This document shows, piece after piece, positions 1 through 9,669 of a stretch of DNA of 64,000 bases. A program made the position numbers and the translations under genes. This stretch comes from Peribacillus huizhouensis. Lineage in GTDB: Bacteria; Bacillota; Bacilli; Bacillales; DSM-1321. Within the stretch, counting starts at the first letter, position 1, and every line of letters starts with the position of its first letter. The stretch spans positions 124,001-188,000 of the forward strand of contig NZ_JACJHX010000001.1 in assembly GCF_014138605.1 (NCBI RefSeq), read 5' to 3'. A model generated the notes under the pieces. It had not been told where the DNA came from and did no database searches. It saw only the letters and a program-made list of their open reading frames with translations.

Positions 1-75
1 ACCTGCCTGGGGATCTTTTTTTTCAATCCAGTATTTCCAATATAACTGCTCTTCCTCGGTTGTCAGTTGAGACAC
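1..75 (-). CDS. sigD: RNA polymerase sigma factor SigD (FliA-type), N-terminal fragment
   Basis: Only the first 25 codons are inside the window; the gene runs off its left edge. It starts at a GTG at 75 preceded by a strong TAGGAGGAGG ribosome binding site. The peptide has the pattern L-Y-W-K-Y-W-I-E-K-K-D-P-Q-A-G, which resembles the N-terminus of B. subtilis SigD (a W..W...KDPKAG arrangement). SigD is the motility sigma factor that directs late flagellar genes such as hag. Position after cheD is the standard location at the end of the fla/che operon. Because so little is visible, identity rests on this short match plus synteny. Confidence 0.75.
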   Translation of the reverse strand, partial: MSQLTTEEEQLYWKYWIEKKDPQAG

Positions 76-404
76 GAGACCTCCTCCTAACGCTATCAAA
101 CATGTTCATTAAAACTGTCACCAGTCCTTGGTTATTAAAATAAAAGTTAGCTATGTTCTATTTCTCTATTAGACAGGATAACTAGTGAAAGGTTAGACAC
201 TCCCTATAAAAAACATATACTTTCTTATTACAAAAAAGGGCAGACGTCTATAATAGCCTTCAACTAAAGATCCATCACATTGTGAAAATTTAACTATATG
301 ATTATCTGATTATGATGAAAGGTGCTTATGCTGGGCAACTAGAGACGTTTCTCATTACAACACGTTGGTTAAAACCCTTATCAGACACCTACTAAGGATT
401 GCTT
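76..404. other. Unusually long cheD-sigD intergenic gap
   Basis: About 330 bases separate the cheD stop from the sigD ribosome binding site. In B. subtilis, as I recall it, the two genes are much closer. I see no coding sequence, no strong hairpin terminator and no copy of the repeats found elsewhere in the window. A weak sigma-A-like pair on the minus strand (TTGTAA, 17 bases, TTTATA, within about 205-242) could give sigD its own promoter, but the match is poor. Confidence 0.4.
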
Positions 405-902
405 TTACAATACTTTAGTTCCCTTATTTACCGTTCTTATGCTTAGCAAACTTGTTTTGGGATCAAATTCTATAGTTCTACCACTATTTCCACCAACATC
501 TTCTGCCACAATTGGGATCCGTAACGCCAATAATTCTTTTTTTACCGCTTCTACATTTCTTGGTCCTATCCTCATTAAATCTGTGCCTGAAGAAAACTGA
601 AACATTTGCGATCCACCAGCAATTTTTGCCTTGAGGTTTCTTATTGAAGCTCCATCTCGAACGATTCTGTCCACTAATTCTTTAATTGCAGTGTCTGCAT
701 ATTTTGCATGATTGATTTGCCCCGTTTTTGATAAAGAAGAATCAGGAAGCATGACATGTGCCATACCCGCGATCTCCTTAGATTGATCATATACAATAAC
801 ACCTACGCATGACCCAAGACCTGAGGTTCGTATGAGAGCCGGGGATTGTACAGTATTCATATCAGCAATTCCTACTTTAATAATATTGGATAGTTCAACC
901 AT
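405..902 (-). CDS. cheD: Chemotaxis protein CheD, receptor glutamine deamidase
   Basis: CheD deamidates glutamines on chemoreceptors and binds CheC as part of the adaptation system. The 165-residue product has the family signatures [12 protein letters not shown] near the N-terminus, containing the catalytic Cys, then AHVMLPDS with the catalytic His, and [10 protein letters not shown] near the C-terminus. I chose the ATG at 902. It overlaps the last codons of cheC by 8 bases and follows a GGGAG motif, and the protein then begins at the same place as B. subtilis CheD. A longer in-frame start at 944 would add 14 residues inside cheC with no homology. It is the last complete gene of the fla/che cluster before sigD. 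Confidence 0.95.
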   Translation of the reverse strand: MVELSNIIKVGIADMNTVQSPALIRTSGLGSCVGVIVYDQSKEIAGMAHVMLPDSSLSKTGQINHAKYADTAIKELVDRIVRDGASIRNLKAKIAGGSQMFQFSSGTDLMRIGPRNVEAVKKELLALRIPIVAEDVGGNSGRTIEFDPKTSLLSIRTVNKGTKVL

Positions 903-1533
903 GTAATGGTACTCCCAATGAATTAAAAACCACTTCATAAGCATCGGGATCTAATAGAAAAAAGAAGTGCCCATTAATGAAAGTTGAACTTTCTACAGCT
1001 TCTCCAATCGCAGTCTCAATCACGATAACAAAGTCACTTACTTGAGATAACTCAATCAACCCGGAACTAATTGTCGCACCGACCATATCAATACATAAAG
1101 CAGGGACAGATGGAAAAAGGCTTAATTTCGTAAAGTCAGATAAAGAGGATAAATATGAACCTGAAAGAATGTTTCCTAACTCCGATAAAGCAGAAAGTGC
1201 TAATTCTGGATAGGGAAGATTATCAAAGGAAAACACTTCTGTCCCTGTCATTTGTTCAATGAAGTGGGCGGCCTGCTTTAAAGGTAATATAAAGAACATA
1301 TTACCTTGTACCTCCCCTTCAATTCTTAGAAAAACGCTCGCAACAACAGTTTCAGGTCCCCCAGCAAGTTCAATCATTTCATTAATTGATAGAATCCTCA
1401 CACGCGGAACAATCATATTCATTTTCCTATCAAGTATGGTAGATAGAGAGGTAGCAGCATGTCCAGCTCCGATATTCCCAATTTCTTTTAATATATCCAA
1501 ATGAACAGAGTTAATTTTATCAACATAGGACAT
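895..1533 (-). CDS. cheC: CheY-P phosphatase CheC
   Basis: CheC dephosphorylates CheY-P, and its activity is stimulated by CheD. The 212-residue protein carries two copies of the CheC/FliY/CheX active-site pattern (E..N). The first is [11 protein letters not shown] near residues 16-26 and the second is [11 protein letters not shown] near residues 117-127, so both catalytic sites look intact. Length is nearly that of B. subtilis CheC. The 3' end overlaps cheD by 8 bases, which suggests translational coupling of two proteins known to form a complex. The gene follows cheW after only 4 bases. Confidence 0.95.
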   Translation of the reverse strand: MSYVDKINSVHLDILKEIGNIGAGHAATSLSTILDRKMNMIVPRVRILSINEMIELAGGPETVVASVFLRIEGEVQGNMFFILPLKQAAHFIEQMTGTEVFSFDNLPYPELALSALSELGNILSGSYLSSLSDFTKLSLFPSVPALCIDMVGATISSGLIELSQVSDFVIVIETAIGEAVESSTFINGHFFFLLDPDAYEVVFNSLGVPLHG

Positions 1534-1537
1534 CGCT

Positions 1538-2011
1538 TTATGCTTCTTTAACTACTGTGTCATTTATTTCATCTTGATTAAGGATTTGATCAAGATTCAA
1601 CAACGTTAATAATCTTTTTTCAACTTTGGCAACTCCACTAATATATTCCATCGCTACATTGCCAATAACTTCTGGCTGAGGTTCTATACTTGCCTCAGGA
1701 ATATCCAATACATCGTTCGCAGAATCTACGATTAAACCAGCCTCCATATTATCCAAACTTACGATAATAATTCTTGTTCGATCGTCATACGCTGCTTTTT
1801 CTATTTCGAAACGAGCTCGTAGATCAATAATTGGTGTAATTCCCCCCCTTAGATTGATCACTCCTTTTACAAATGGTAATGACCTTGGGACTCGGGTAAT
1901 ATGCATCATTTTCTCAATTCCACGAACTTTAGCGACAGGTATCACATATTCTTTATCTTTAATTTGAAAAACGATGACTTTCACCGTCTCAGAAGTGACG
2001 ATTGCTTCCAT
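1538..2011 (-). CDS. cheW: Chemotaxis coupling protein CheW
   Basis: CheW links chemoreceptors to the kinase CheA. The 157-residue protein is a single CheW domain with the typical signatures VIPVAKVRGIEK, GVINLRGGITPIIDLR and GLIVDSANDVLDI. Start at 2011 is supported by an AGGAGG site just upstream and by the usual length; an earlier in-frame ATG at 2041 would add ten residues without homology. It is followed closely by cheC but is separated from cheA by about 320 bases, unlike the tight cheA-cheW arrangement in B. subtilis. Confidence 0.95.
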   Translation of the reverse strand: MEAIVTSETVKVIVFQIKDKEYVIPVAKVRGIEKMMHITRVPRSLPFVKGVINLRGGITPIIDLRARFEIEKAAYDDRTRIIIVSLDNMEAGLIVDSANDVLDIPEASIEPQPEVIGNVAMEYISGVAKVEKRLLTLLNLDQILNQDEINDTVVKEA

Positions 2012-2333
2012 ATAAGAACCTCCTAAAATATATGTATTCATAGGTTAAAAGCGACAGTGCCTTTTCAAGCTTGCGAAGAAAATAAGGTTAAATCAAGAAT
2101 GATTCATTTTTCACAATCATCTATTTTAAAAACAAGCTACACGACTGCAACTCGGATAGGCTATTAATCTATGAGATTAGGCATGCCTGCAGTACGATTA
2201 AGTTATCTATATAAATAAGATCGTATAGTATTTAAAAGCAATTTAAATCTATTATTGTCAAGCCTTCATAATAATCAAAATGCATCTAATTAAATCATTA
2301 CTAGAAAAAAACCTTGTGCGTACTAGCATTTTT
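2012..2333. other. cheA-cheW intergenic gap without a gene
   Basis: About 320 AT-rich bases lie between the cheA stop and cheW. No reading frame of note and no repeat copy is present. On the minus strand there is a perfect TTGACA near 2256, but no convincing -10 at 16-18 bases, so a dedicated cheW promoter is possible but not shown. An A-run/T-run stretch just after the cheA stop (near 2310-2340) has no good stem, so I do not call a terminator. Confidence 0.4.
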
Positions 2334-4388
2334 TTACTTAATTAATGCGTTACAATCTATAATTAAAGCAACTTGACCGTCACCTAAAATAGTAGCTCCA
2401 GATATTGCAAAAGCAGAGGACAAATAGTTCCCAAGAGATTTTAATACAATTTCTTGTTGACCGATAAAAGAGTCGACAACTAAACCAGCCATTTTATCTC
2501 CTTTTCTAACAATGATTACGGAATAATACCCGTCATCTCCTATGGTCTCAGGAACTTCAAATATTTCTTTAAGGAAAATTAATGGTAATACCTTACCTCT
2601 AAAATCAATCACTTGTTGATTATGACCATTCATAATATCCGTTTTATTGATAATTGCAGTTTCAATAATTGAAGATAGTGGAATCGCATATTTCTCCTGT
2701 TGAATTTCAACTAGCATAACTGAAATAATCGACAACGTAAGCGGTAATTGGATGAGAAAATCAGACCCTTTCCCTTCAACAGAATCAATCGAAACCACAC
2801 CACCAAGAGCTTCAATCGTACTTTTTACTACGTCCAATCCTACTCCACGTCCAGATACGTCTGATATTTGATCAGCTGTAGAAAAGCCAGAAGCAAATAT
2901 TAATTCATAAACTTGTTTATCAGTAAGTGTTGCAGCTTGTTGTTCCGTTATTACTTGGTTTGTTATGGCTTTTTTCAATACCTTGTCCCGATTTATCCCT
3001 GCACCATCATCTTTAAGTTCGATGAACACATGATTTCCACTATGATAAGCCTTTAACATAACTGTACCCTCTTCAGGTTTACCGTTCGCTTTTCGTACCT
3101 CTGGCATCTCGATTCCATGATCAAGCGCATTGCGAAGTAAATGGACAATTGGATCACCAATTTCATCTATAACAGTACGATCTAATTCAGTTTCCGCACC
3201 ATGAATTTCTAAAACCACTTTTTTATGAAGATCCCTCGTTAAAGTACGAACCATTTTTGGAAAACGGTTAAAGACTGTTTCAACTGGGACCATTCTCATA
3301 TTTAAGATAATATTTTGAAGGTCTCCCGTTACCCTTGACATTCTCTCAACCGTTTCGTCTAATTCCGTATTTTCTAATTCCTTCGAGATTTGTTCTAATC
3401 TTCCCCGGTCAATTACTAGCTCTTCAAACAGATTCATTAATACATCAAGACGATCAATATTAACCCTGATTGTTTTATTATGCTGCTTGCTAGCAGGTTG
3501 ATTCGTTTTTTCATTTTTAGAAGCAATTGATGGAGCAACCGGTTCATTGTTACTTTTTTGATGCTCTTTATTCATGCTCACTTTATGTTCGTCTTCTTCG
3601 TTTATAGCTGATCTCAGTTCGGACAAATCTAATTTACTAACAATGACTTTGTCGACCTCAGAAACTTTCATAATTTTTTTCTGGAGAGCTTCCACAGACT
3701 CTTTCGACACGACAGTCACAGTAAAGGATTGATCAAATTGTTCCTCTTCAAGTTTATCAACGGATGGATTTGACTTAATAACTTCTCCGAGTTTCTCTAA
3801 CACTTCGAATACCATAAACACGCGAGCACCTTTTAAAAGGCAATCCTCACGCAAGCTTACGTTTATTTCATAAGTTTCAAACCCTTGTTCTTTAGATTGC
3901 TGTATAACGGTCAACTCAAATTCATCATAAACACTTTTTTCAATAGATTCCCTAATTGGCATCTCAACTGCTGTAGCCGCTTCGGCTGCACCGATTGAAA
4001 GCGGGGACTCCCCTTTCTCAACCATCTCTAATTTAGCAACAACCTCACTTACATTTCTTTTTCCGTCCCCGCCTTCCGCAATGCTCATAACCATCGCTTC
4101 TAAATCATCAACCGCTAAAAAAATCACATCAAATATTTCAGAAGAAAGCTGGATTTTTCCATTACGAATTTCATCTAAGATATTCTCCATTTTGTGTGTT
4201 AAATTGGCTAAATCTTCATATCCCATCGTTGCAGACATCCCTTTTAACGTATGCGCCGATCGAAAGATTTCATTTACAATCCCTAAATCTTGAGGATGTT
4301 TTTCAAGTTCTAGTAACTGTTCACTACAAGTTTGCAGATGCTCCTTGCTTTCTTCAATAAATACTTCTAAATATTGGTTAAGATCCAT
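2334..4388 (-). CDS. cheA: Chemotaxis histidine kinase CheA
   Basis: CheA is the central chemotaxis kinase that phosphorylates CheY and CheB. The 684-residue protein shows the full domain order. The N-terminal Hpt domain has the phosphorylated His46 in SAHTLKGM. A CheY/CheB-binding P2 region and a linker follow. The dimerisation helices come next, then the ATP-binding domain with N-box LLRNALDHGIE, G1 GRGVGLDVVKS and G2 GKGSDFLIQLP. The C-terminal CheW-like domain begins near LTLSIISVMLVE. Length matches B. subtilis CheA. It lies 18 bases after cheB. Confidence 0.97.
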   Translation of the reverse strand: MDLNQYLEVFIEESKEHLQTCSEQLLELEKHPQDLGIVNEIFRSAHTLKGMSATMGYEDLANLTHKMENILDEIRNGKIQLSSEIFDVIFLAVDDLEAMVMSIAEGGDGKRNVSEVVAKLEMVEKGESPLSIGAAEAATAVEMPIRESIEKSVYDEFELTVIQQSKEQGFETYEINVSLREDCLLKGARVFMVFEVLEKLGEVIKSNPSVDKLEEEQFDQSFTVTVVSKESVEALQKKIMKVSEVDKVIVSKLDLSELRSAINEEDEHKVSMNKEHQKSNNEPVAPSIASKNEKTNQPASKQHNKTIRVNIDRLDVLMNLFEELVIDRGRLEQISKELENTELDETVERMSRVTGDLQNIILNMRMVPVETVFNRFPKMVRTLTRDLHKKVVLEIHGAETELDRTVIDEIGDPIVHLLRNALDHGIEMPEVRKANGKPEEGTVMLKAYHSGNHVFIELKDDGAGINRDKVLKKAITNQVITEQQAATLTDKQVYELIFASGFSTADQISDVSGRGVGLDVVKSTIEALGGVVSIDSVEGKGSDFLIQLPLTLSIISVMLVEIQQEKYAIPLSSIIETAIINKTDIMNGHNQQVIDFRGKVLPLIFLKEIFEVPETIGDDGYYSVIIVRKGDKMAGLVVDSFIGQQEIVLKSLGNYLSSAFAISGATILGDGQVALIIDCNALIK

Positions 4389-4406
4389 AGTAATCCGCCT
4401 TTCGTA

Positions 4407-5504
4407 TTAACAATAATTCACAATAGCTTTTGCAATATCTTCTACATCAGCGACTTTATTAATTACATTAGTCGCAATAGCCGCTTTAGGCATTCCGAAA
4501 ACAATGGATGTTTTCTCTGATTCTGCAATCGCGGATAGTCTACCTGATTTACTGAGAGCGGTCAGTCCTTTGGCACCATCTATGCCCATTCCTGTCATAA
4601 CAACCGCAACCTTTTCAACATCATTAATTTGGCTTGCTGATTCAAATAATACGTCAACCGAAGGACGATGCCCATTTCTTAACGGGGTTTGATCCGTTTG
4701 AATTGCCAAACTCATCCCAACTTTTTTTATTTTTAAATGATAGCCTCCCTTTGCAATATAAGCGGTTCCTTTTTTTAAAATCTCTCCATCCTCTGCCTCC
4801 TTGACGGTAATTTCCGATAAAGTGTTAAGGCGATTCGCAAGTGATTTTGTAAAGCCAGGTGGCATATGCTGTACAATTAATATAGGTGCCTCAATATTTT
4901 TAGGAAGTTGAGTTAAAACAGTTTGCAATGCTCTAGGACCCCCAGTAGAAGTTCCAATTACAATCATTTTTTTCGCAAATGGCGTCTTTTCTCTTATTTG
5001 TGGACTCAAATTATTATTATGAACTGGTTCTATTTTACTATAATTATCGGAATTTCCTTGGATAATTTCAATATTTAAGGGATTATTTTGCAACTTCGAT
5101 ACATTAGTTTTACTTGCAGCGACAATTTTGTTGATTAAATCTGTTTTTATTTTATATAAATCGAGTGAGATAGCACCTGATGGCTTTGCAATAAAGTCAA
5201 CAGCACCTATTTCCATTGCTTTTAACGTACTATCAGCACCTTCTTTTGTCGTGCTAGAGAGCATAATTACAGCAGTTGGCGTTTGTTTCATAATAATACG
5301 TAAAGCCTCGAGTCCGTCCATAATAGGCATTTCAACATCTAATGTGATAACATCTGGTTTTTCTTTCTCAATTTTTTGAACAGCATCCCGACCATTTCTT
5401 GCTGTTCCAATTACTTCAATCCTGCTATCTTCTGCTAAAAATTCACTAATAAGCTTCCTCATAAAAGCAGAATCGTCGACGATTAATACTTTAATTTTAC
5501 TCAT
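4407..5504 (-). CDS. cheB: Chemoreceptor methylesterase/deamidase CheB
   Basis: CheB removes methyl groups from chemoreceptors. The 365-residue protein has an N-terminal receiver domain (DDS at 10-12, phospho-acceptor Asp56 in TLDVEMPIMDG). The C-terminal esterase has catalytic residues in IGTSTGGP (Ser), VQHMPPGF (His) and MTGMGIDGA (Asp). Between them is a low-complexity linker of about 35 residues. The start follows a GGAAGGT site that lies at the end of flhG. All catalytic and phosphorylation residues are present. Confidence 0.97.
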   Translation of the reverse strand: MSKIKVLIVDDSAFMRKLISEFLAEDSRIEVIGTARNGRDAVQKIEKEKPDVITLDVEMPIMDGLEALRIIMKQTPTAVIMLSSTTKEGADSTLKAMEIGAVDFIAKPSGAISLDLYKIKTDLINKIVAASKTNVSKLQNNPLNIEIIQGNSDNYSKIEPVHNNNLSPQIREKTPFAKKMIVIGTSTGGPRALQTVLTQLPKNIEAPILIVQHMPPGFTKSLANRLNTLSEITVKEAEDGEILKKGTAYIAKGGYHLKIKKVGMSLAIQTDQTPLRNGHRPSVDVLFESASQINDVEKVAVVMTGMGIDGAKGLTALSKSGRLSAIAESEKTSIVFGMPKAAIATNVINKVADVEDIAKAIVNYC

Positions 5505-5513
5505 GTTAACGCA

Positions 5514-6380
5514 CTACCTTCCAAGAAAAAATCTTTTAATTTTCAAAAGAAAATGGCTTTGCCTATACGTTATTTTTTCTGAGAAAGAATGATTTAAGTA
5601 TCGAGAAGTAATATCTATTAATGCCTTAGATATATTGGCACTTGGCTCATAAAGGATAAACGGTATTTGCTTAGATACAGCTAGCATAACCGTTCGATCA
5701 TCCGGAAGATATCCCAGTGGGATAATTTCCTTTTGGAGAAATTTTCTCATGACCGTTTGTAGCCGATTCATCGTCTCTTTGCCTTGCAGTTCTTCTCCTA
5801 CCCGGTTACATATTAAATGAAAGGGAATATCAGAGTTAACTGAATGAAGATATTTCATGACAGAATAAGCGTCTGTTATGGAAGTTGGTTCTGGGGTTGT
5901 TATCACAATCAATTCATCAACACACAAAAGCAATTTAGCTGTATCTTCATTAATACCAGCTCCCATATCAAATAGGATAAAGTCATATTCCTGAAGTAAT
6001 TCATTAAATTGTTCTGTAAATCGGTTAAATAGCTCGTCGTCTAACGAAAATAAATTCGTTAATCCGGTTCCTCCTGCAATAATTGATATATTGTTAGGTC
6101 CAGAGGATATCGTCTCTTTAATCGTTAAACTTCCGTTGAAAAAGTCCATAATGCTATTGTTCGAATGGTATCCTAGTAAAATATCGATATTCCCCATTCC
6201 AATATCCATATCGAATAGAAGTACTCGTTTACCACGTCCCGCTAAATTTATTGCAAAATTTACCGAAAAGTTTGATTTCCCCACTCCACCTTTTCCGCTT
6301 ATCACGGCCATTGTTTTGGATACATTAGACTGTTCTTGTATTGCAATAAAATTTCGTAAATTTTCAGCTTGATCATGCAT
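5514..6380 (-). CDS. flhG: Flagellum site-determining ATPase FlhG (YlxH, MinD-like)
   Basis: FlhG is a MinD/ParA-type ATPase that works with FlhF to control the number and placement of flagella. The 288-residue protein has the deviant Walker A motif SGKGGVGKSN at about residues 28-37 and a Walker-type LLFDMDIGMGNIDILLG following. The C-terminal segment is rich in basic and aromatic residues (LLKIKRFFLGR), resembling the membrane-targeting tail of MinD-like proteins. The ATG overlaps the end of flhF by 8 bases, indicating coupled translation. Confidence 0.95.
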   Translation of the reverse strand: MHDQAENLRNFIAIQEQSNVSKTMAVISGKGGVGKSNFSVNFAINLAGRGKRVLLFDMDIGMGNIDILLGYHSNNSIMDFFNGSLTIKETISSGPNNISIIAGGTGLTNLFSLDDELFNRFTEQFNELLQEYDFILFDMGAGINEDTAKLLLCVDELIVITTPEPTSITDAYSVMKYLHSVNSDIPFHLICNRVGEELQGKETMNRLQTVMRKFLQKEIIPLGYLPDDRTVMLAVSKQIPFILYEPSANISKALIDITSRYLNHSFSEKITYRQSHFLLKIKRFFLGR

Positions 6381-7545
6381 AGTTTATTTCTCCAAGAATC
6401 ATTTTCGCTAATAATTGAGGAGTAGCGATTTCAATGTCATCTGGTACATTTTGACCATTTGTTATATAGGCTACACCAATTTCATTTCTTATAATGAAAT
6501 TCACCATCGCGCCATAAGTGGATGTTTCATCTGCCTTTGTAAAAATAACTTGTTTGATGGGGATCATTGAAAACTGGTTATAAATATCTTCCATATCTTT
6601 TTGTTTAGCTGTTAAAGATAGGACAAGATATGTTTCCATATCAACAGAAAAATCAATAATATTTTTAAGATCACGAACATAATCTGCATTGCGAAAATTT
6701 CGCCCTGCTGTATCAATAAAAACTACATCATAATGTGAAAACCGTTCAATTGCTTTTTGAAAATCTTCTAGATTATAAGCGACTTCAATTGGAACATTCA
6801 AAATTTTAGCATAAGTTTTCAATTGATCGATCGCGGCAATTCTATACGTATCCGTTGTAATAAAAGCTACTCTTTTATTTTGCTTTAACATGCAATGAGC
6901 AGCCACTTTTGCTAGAGTTGTCGTCTTACCTACTCCTGTTGGACCGACAATATTTATATATTTTTTTTCCGAATGAAATCCCCAATTTTTACTATTAGCA
7001 AACCGATTTACTAACTCTGCTTTCACATGTTTCAAAATTTCTGCTTCAGAAAAAGCCGTATGACTTTGAGACCAGTTTTCTAGTACTTTATCCATAACAT
7101 CTCTTTGAACTGTTTGATTGATTTCATGACCAACTAACAATTCGTTAACGGGAAGTAAAGGTTCCGGATATGCTATGTCCGAAACCTGTTTCAATTCTTT
7201 GATCATCGCTTTTAAATCTACCAATTCTTTCATTACTTCGTTAGATTTGTGAATAGGTTCTGACTTTTGGAGCGTTGATGCCTTAACAAAACGATTTTCT
7301 TCAATTACTGTTTCCGCAGCTTTTACTGCAATCTTTTTAGTCTTTTGCTTTGTGACTTGTTTTGCCGGTTTAATTTGTGGATCAACTGCAGCATAAACTT
7401 CGATGCTTCTTTTCTTAAACATGCCTAAAAAACCACCTGTGAAAATGGGCTTAGAGTTCAAAATAACAGCATCATTTCCCAATTCTTCGCGAACCATCTT
7501 TAATGCTTCAGTCATTGAATCAGCTTGATATCTTTTTACATTCAA
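6373..7545 (-). CDS. flhF: Flagellar biosynthesis GTPase FlhF (SRP-type)
   Basis: FlhF is the third SRP-family GTPase, beside Ffh and FtsY, and helps position new flagella. The 390-residue protein has the basic N-terminal B domain, then the NG domain with P-loop [10 protein letters not shown] at 201-210, DTAGRN, and the TKADE guanine-specificity motif. The start is a TTG at 7545 that overlaps the flhA stop (TTGA); the protein then aligns with B. subtilis FlhF from residue 1. The coupling of flhA, flhF and flhG by overlaps suggests fixed ratios. Confidence 0.95.
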   Translation of the reverse strand: MNVKRYQADSMTEALKMVREELGNDAVILNSKPIFTGGFLGMFKKRSIEVYAAVDPQIKPAKQVTKQKTKKIAVKAAETVIEENRFVKASTLQKSEPIHKSNEVMKELVDLKAMIKELKQVSDIAYPEPLLPVNELLVGHEINQTVQRDVMDKVLENWSQSHTAFSEAEILKHVKAELVNRFANSKNWGFHSEKKYINIVGPTGVGKTTTLAKVAAHCMLKQNKRVAFITTDTYRIAAIDQLKTYAKILNVPIEVAYNLEDFQKAIERFSHYDVVFIDTAGRNFRNADYVRDLKNIIDFSVDMETYLVLSLTAKQKDMEDIYNQFSMIPIKQVIFTKADETSTYGAMVNFIIRNEIGVAYITNGQNVPDDIEIATPQLLAKMILGEINYA

Positions 7546-9578
7546 TCCACATTCACCACCCCTATGCTTTGTACTTCTACATTAGATTCCAGCTCATTAT
7601 AAGAAAGGATTGGCACATGAGGGAAATACCTTTCCGTTAATTGCCTCACATACATTCTGACTGCAGGAGAACAAAGGACAATTGGCGTTTGTTCCATTAG
7701 AGTTAATTCTTCTAATTTAGAAGCAGTAGATTCTAAAATGGCTTGTGAATCATTTGGATCAAGCGACAAAAAATTGCCATGTTCTGTTTGCTGAACCCCA
7801 TCTGCAATTAGTTTTTCAATTTTTCCAGAAAGTGTAATAACTTTTAGACTCTCGCCAGGAATTGTAAATGTACTCGTTATTTGCCTTGCAAGATTCTGTC
7901 TGACATACTCAGTCAGCAAATCTGTATCAGTAGATATCCTGCCATAATCAGCCAATGTTTCAAATATAATTGGCAAATTACGAATCGACACCTTCTCACG
8001 AAGCAGCTTAGCTAGCACTTTTTGTACATCACCTATAGTCAACGGACTAGGAGTCACTTCATCAACCAGGATCGGGGCAGAATCACGCAAATGATCAATA
8101 AGCTGTTTTGTTTCCTGTCTGCCGAGTAGTTCATGTGCATTCATTTTAATCACTTCAGTAATATGCGTCGAAACTACACTTGGAGGATCAACGACTGTGT
8201 AGCCCATAATTTCTGCATGTTCTTTCATTTCTTCTGAAATCCATTTAGCAGGCAGCCCGAATGAAGGTTCAACCGTGTCAATCCCCTCAATCGAATCATC
8301 TTCAATTCCAGGACTCATAGCTAAATAATGATCGAGTAGAAGCTCCCCTCTAGCCATTTCATTTCCTTTGATCTTTAACCGGTATTCATTCGGATTCAGC
8401 TGAATATTATCACGAATTCGAACAACCGGAATCACAAGCCCCAGTTCAATCGCCAGCTGCCTTCTTATCATAACTACACGATCAAGAAGATCACCGCCTT
8501 GATTTGTATCTGCAAGCGGAATTAAGCCGTACCCAAATTCAAATTCAATTGGATCAACGCTTAGTAAACTTACAACACTTTCAGGACTCTTCATTTCTTC
8601 TGATTGCAGCCCTTCTTCTGGTTCTTGGAACTCCACTTCTTCTTTTTTAGGAGTTTTCGATATTTTATACCCGCCAAATGCAAATAATCCTGCTAACGGA
8701 ATCGTTAATAAATCAGGTATCGGTGTAAACAACCCGAGTAAAAACATCGTACCAGCAGTAACATATAACAGACTAGGATAGGCAAAAAGTTGCGACATAA
8801 TGTCCGAACTTAAATTCCCATTAGATGCTGCTCTTGTCACCACTATACCAGTGGCAGTCGATATCATTAATGCTGGTATTTGACTTACTAATCCGTCACC
8901 GACCGTAAGCATAGAAAAGTGAGTAGCAGCTTCACCAAATGCTAAACCTAGTTGTACAACACCAATTAAAATTCCAAAAACGAGATTGATAATTACCATA
9001 ATGATACCGGCAATCGCATCTCCTTTTACGAATTTACTCGCACCATCCATCGATCCGTAAAAGTCAGCTTCCCTACCTACCTTTTCACGTCTCTCTCTAG
9101 CTTCTATTTCAGAAATCATACCAGCGTTCAAATCTGCGTCGATACTCATTTGTTTACCAGGCATTGCATCTAATGTAAATCTAGCCGCCACCTCAGATAC
9201 TCGCTCTGAACCTTTAGTAATAACAAGAAAATTAATAATAACAAGAATCATAAAAACAACAAGACCTACAAGGACATTGCCTCCGACTACAAACGTTCCA
9301 AACGTTTCAACGACTCCACCGGCTTCACCATTTGACAGAATAGACCTTGTTGTTGAGACATTCAACCCTAATCTAAATAGTGTCAAAAGTAATAATAAAG
9401 ACGGGAATATTGAAAATTCCAATGCTTCCTTCATATTCATAGCCATAAGCAGAACCATTAAAGCTAGTGCTATATTCACTAATATCAAGACACTTAATAA
9501 CCAAGTTGGCAACGGTATAATCAGCATCGCCACGATCATTATGACTCCTGCTAATACCGGTAAATCTCTTGCAGACAT
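7542..9578 (-). CDS. flhA: Flagellar type III export apparatus protein FlhA
   Basis: FlhA is the large inner-membrane component of the flagellar export gate. The protein has eight predicted N-terminal membrane segments (to about residue 310), the FHIPEP-type loop (EVAARFTLDAMPGKQM), and a large cytoplasmic domain that binds chaperone-substrate complexes. I chose the ATG at 9578 because it follows GGAGAG at good spacing and the protein (678 residues) then starts like B. subtilis FlhA (MSARDLPVL). An upstream in-frame start at 9644 would add 22 unrelated residues. Confidence 0.97.
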   Translation of the reverse strand: MSARDLPVLAGVIMIVAMLIIPLPTWLLSVLILVNIALALMVLLMAMNMKEALEFSIFPSLLLLLTLFRLGLNVSTTRSILSNGEAGGVVETFGTFVVGGNVLVGLVVFMILVIINFLVITKGSERVSEVAARFTLDAMPGKQMSIDADLNAGMISEIEARERREKVGREADFYGSMDGASKFVKGDAIAGIIMVIINLVFGILIGVVQLGLAFGEAATHFSMLTVGDGLVSQIPALMISTATGIVVTRAASNGNLSSDIMSQLFAYPSLLYVTAGTMFLLGLFTPIPDLLTIPLAGLFAFGGYKISKTPKKEEVEFQEPEEGLQSEEMKSPESVVSLLSVDPIEFEFGYGLIPLADTNQGGDLLDRVVMIRRQLAIELGLVIPVVRIRDNIQLNPNEYRLKIKGNEMARGELLLDHYLAMSPGIEDDSIEGIDTVEPSFGLPAKWISEEMKEHAEIMGYTVVDPPSVVSTHITEVIKMNAHELLGRQETKQLIDHLRDSAPILVDEVTPSPLTIGDVQKVLAKLLREKVSIRNLPIIFETLADYGRISTDTDLLTEYVRQNLARQITSTFTIPGESLKVITLSGKIEKLIADGVQQTEHGNFLSLDPNDSQAILESTASKLEELTLMEQTPIVLCSPAVRMYVRQLTERYFPHVPILSYNELESNVEVQSIGVVNVD

Positions 9579-9669
9579 ATTCTTCTCTCCTATCAGAAAA
9601 GCATAAGCGCCTTTTAACAGAACCCTGCCAGAAGGCAGACTCACTTGACACCAAATTTCTTCACATTAC

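Noticed and set aside
2250-2345. Terminator after cheA
   Set aside because: There are A- and T-runs near 2310-2340, but the bases between them do not form a convincing stem.
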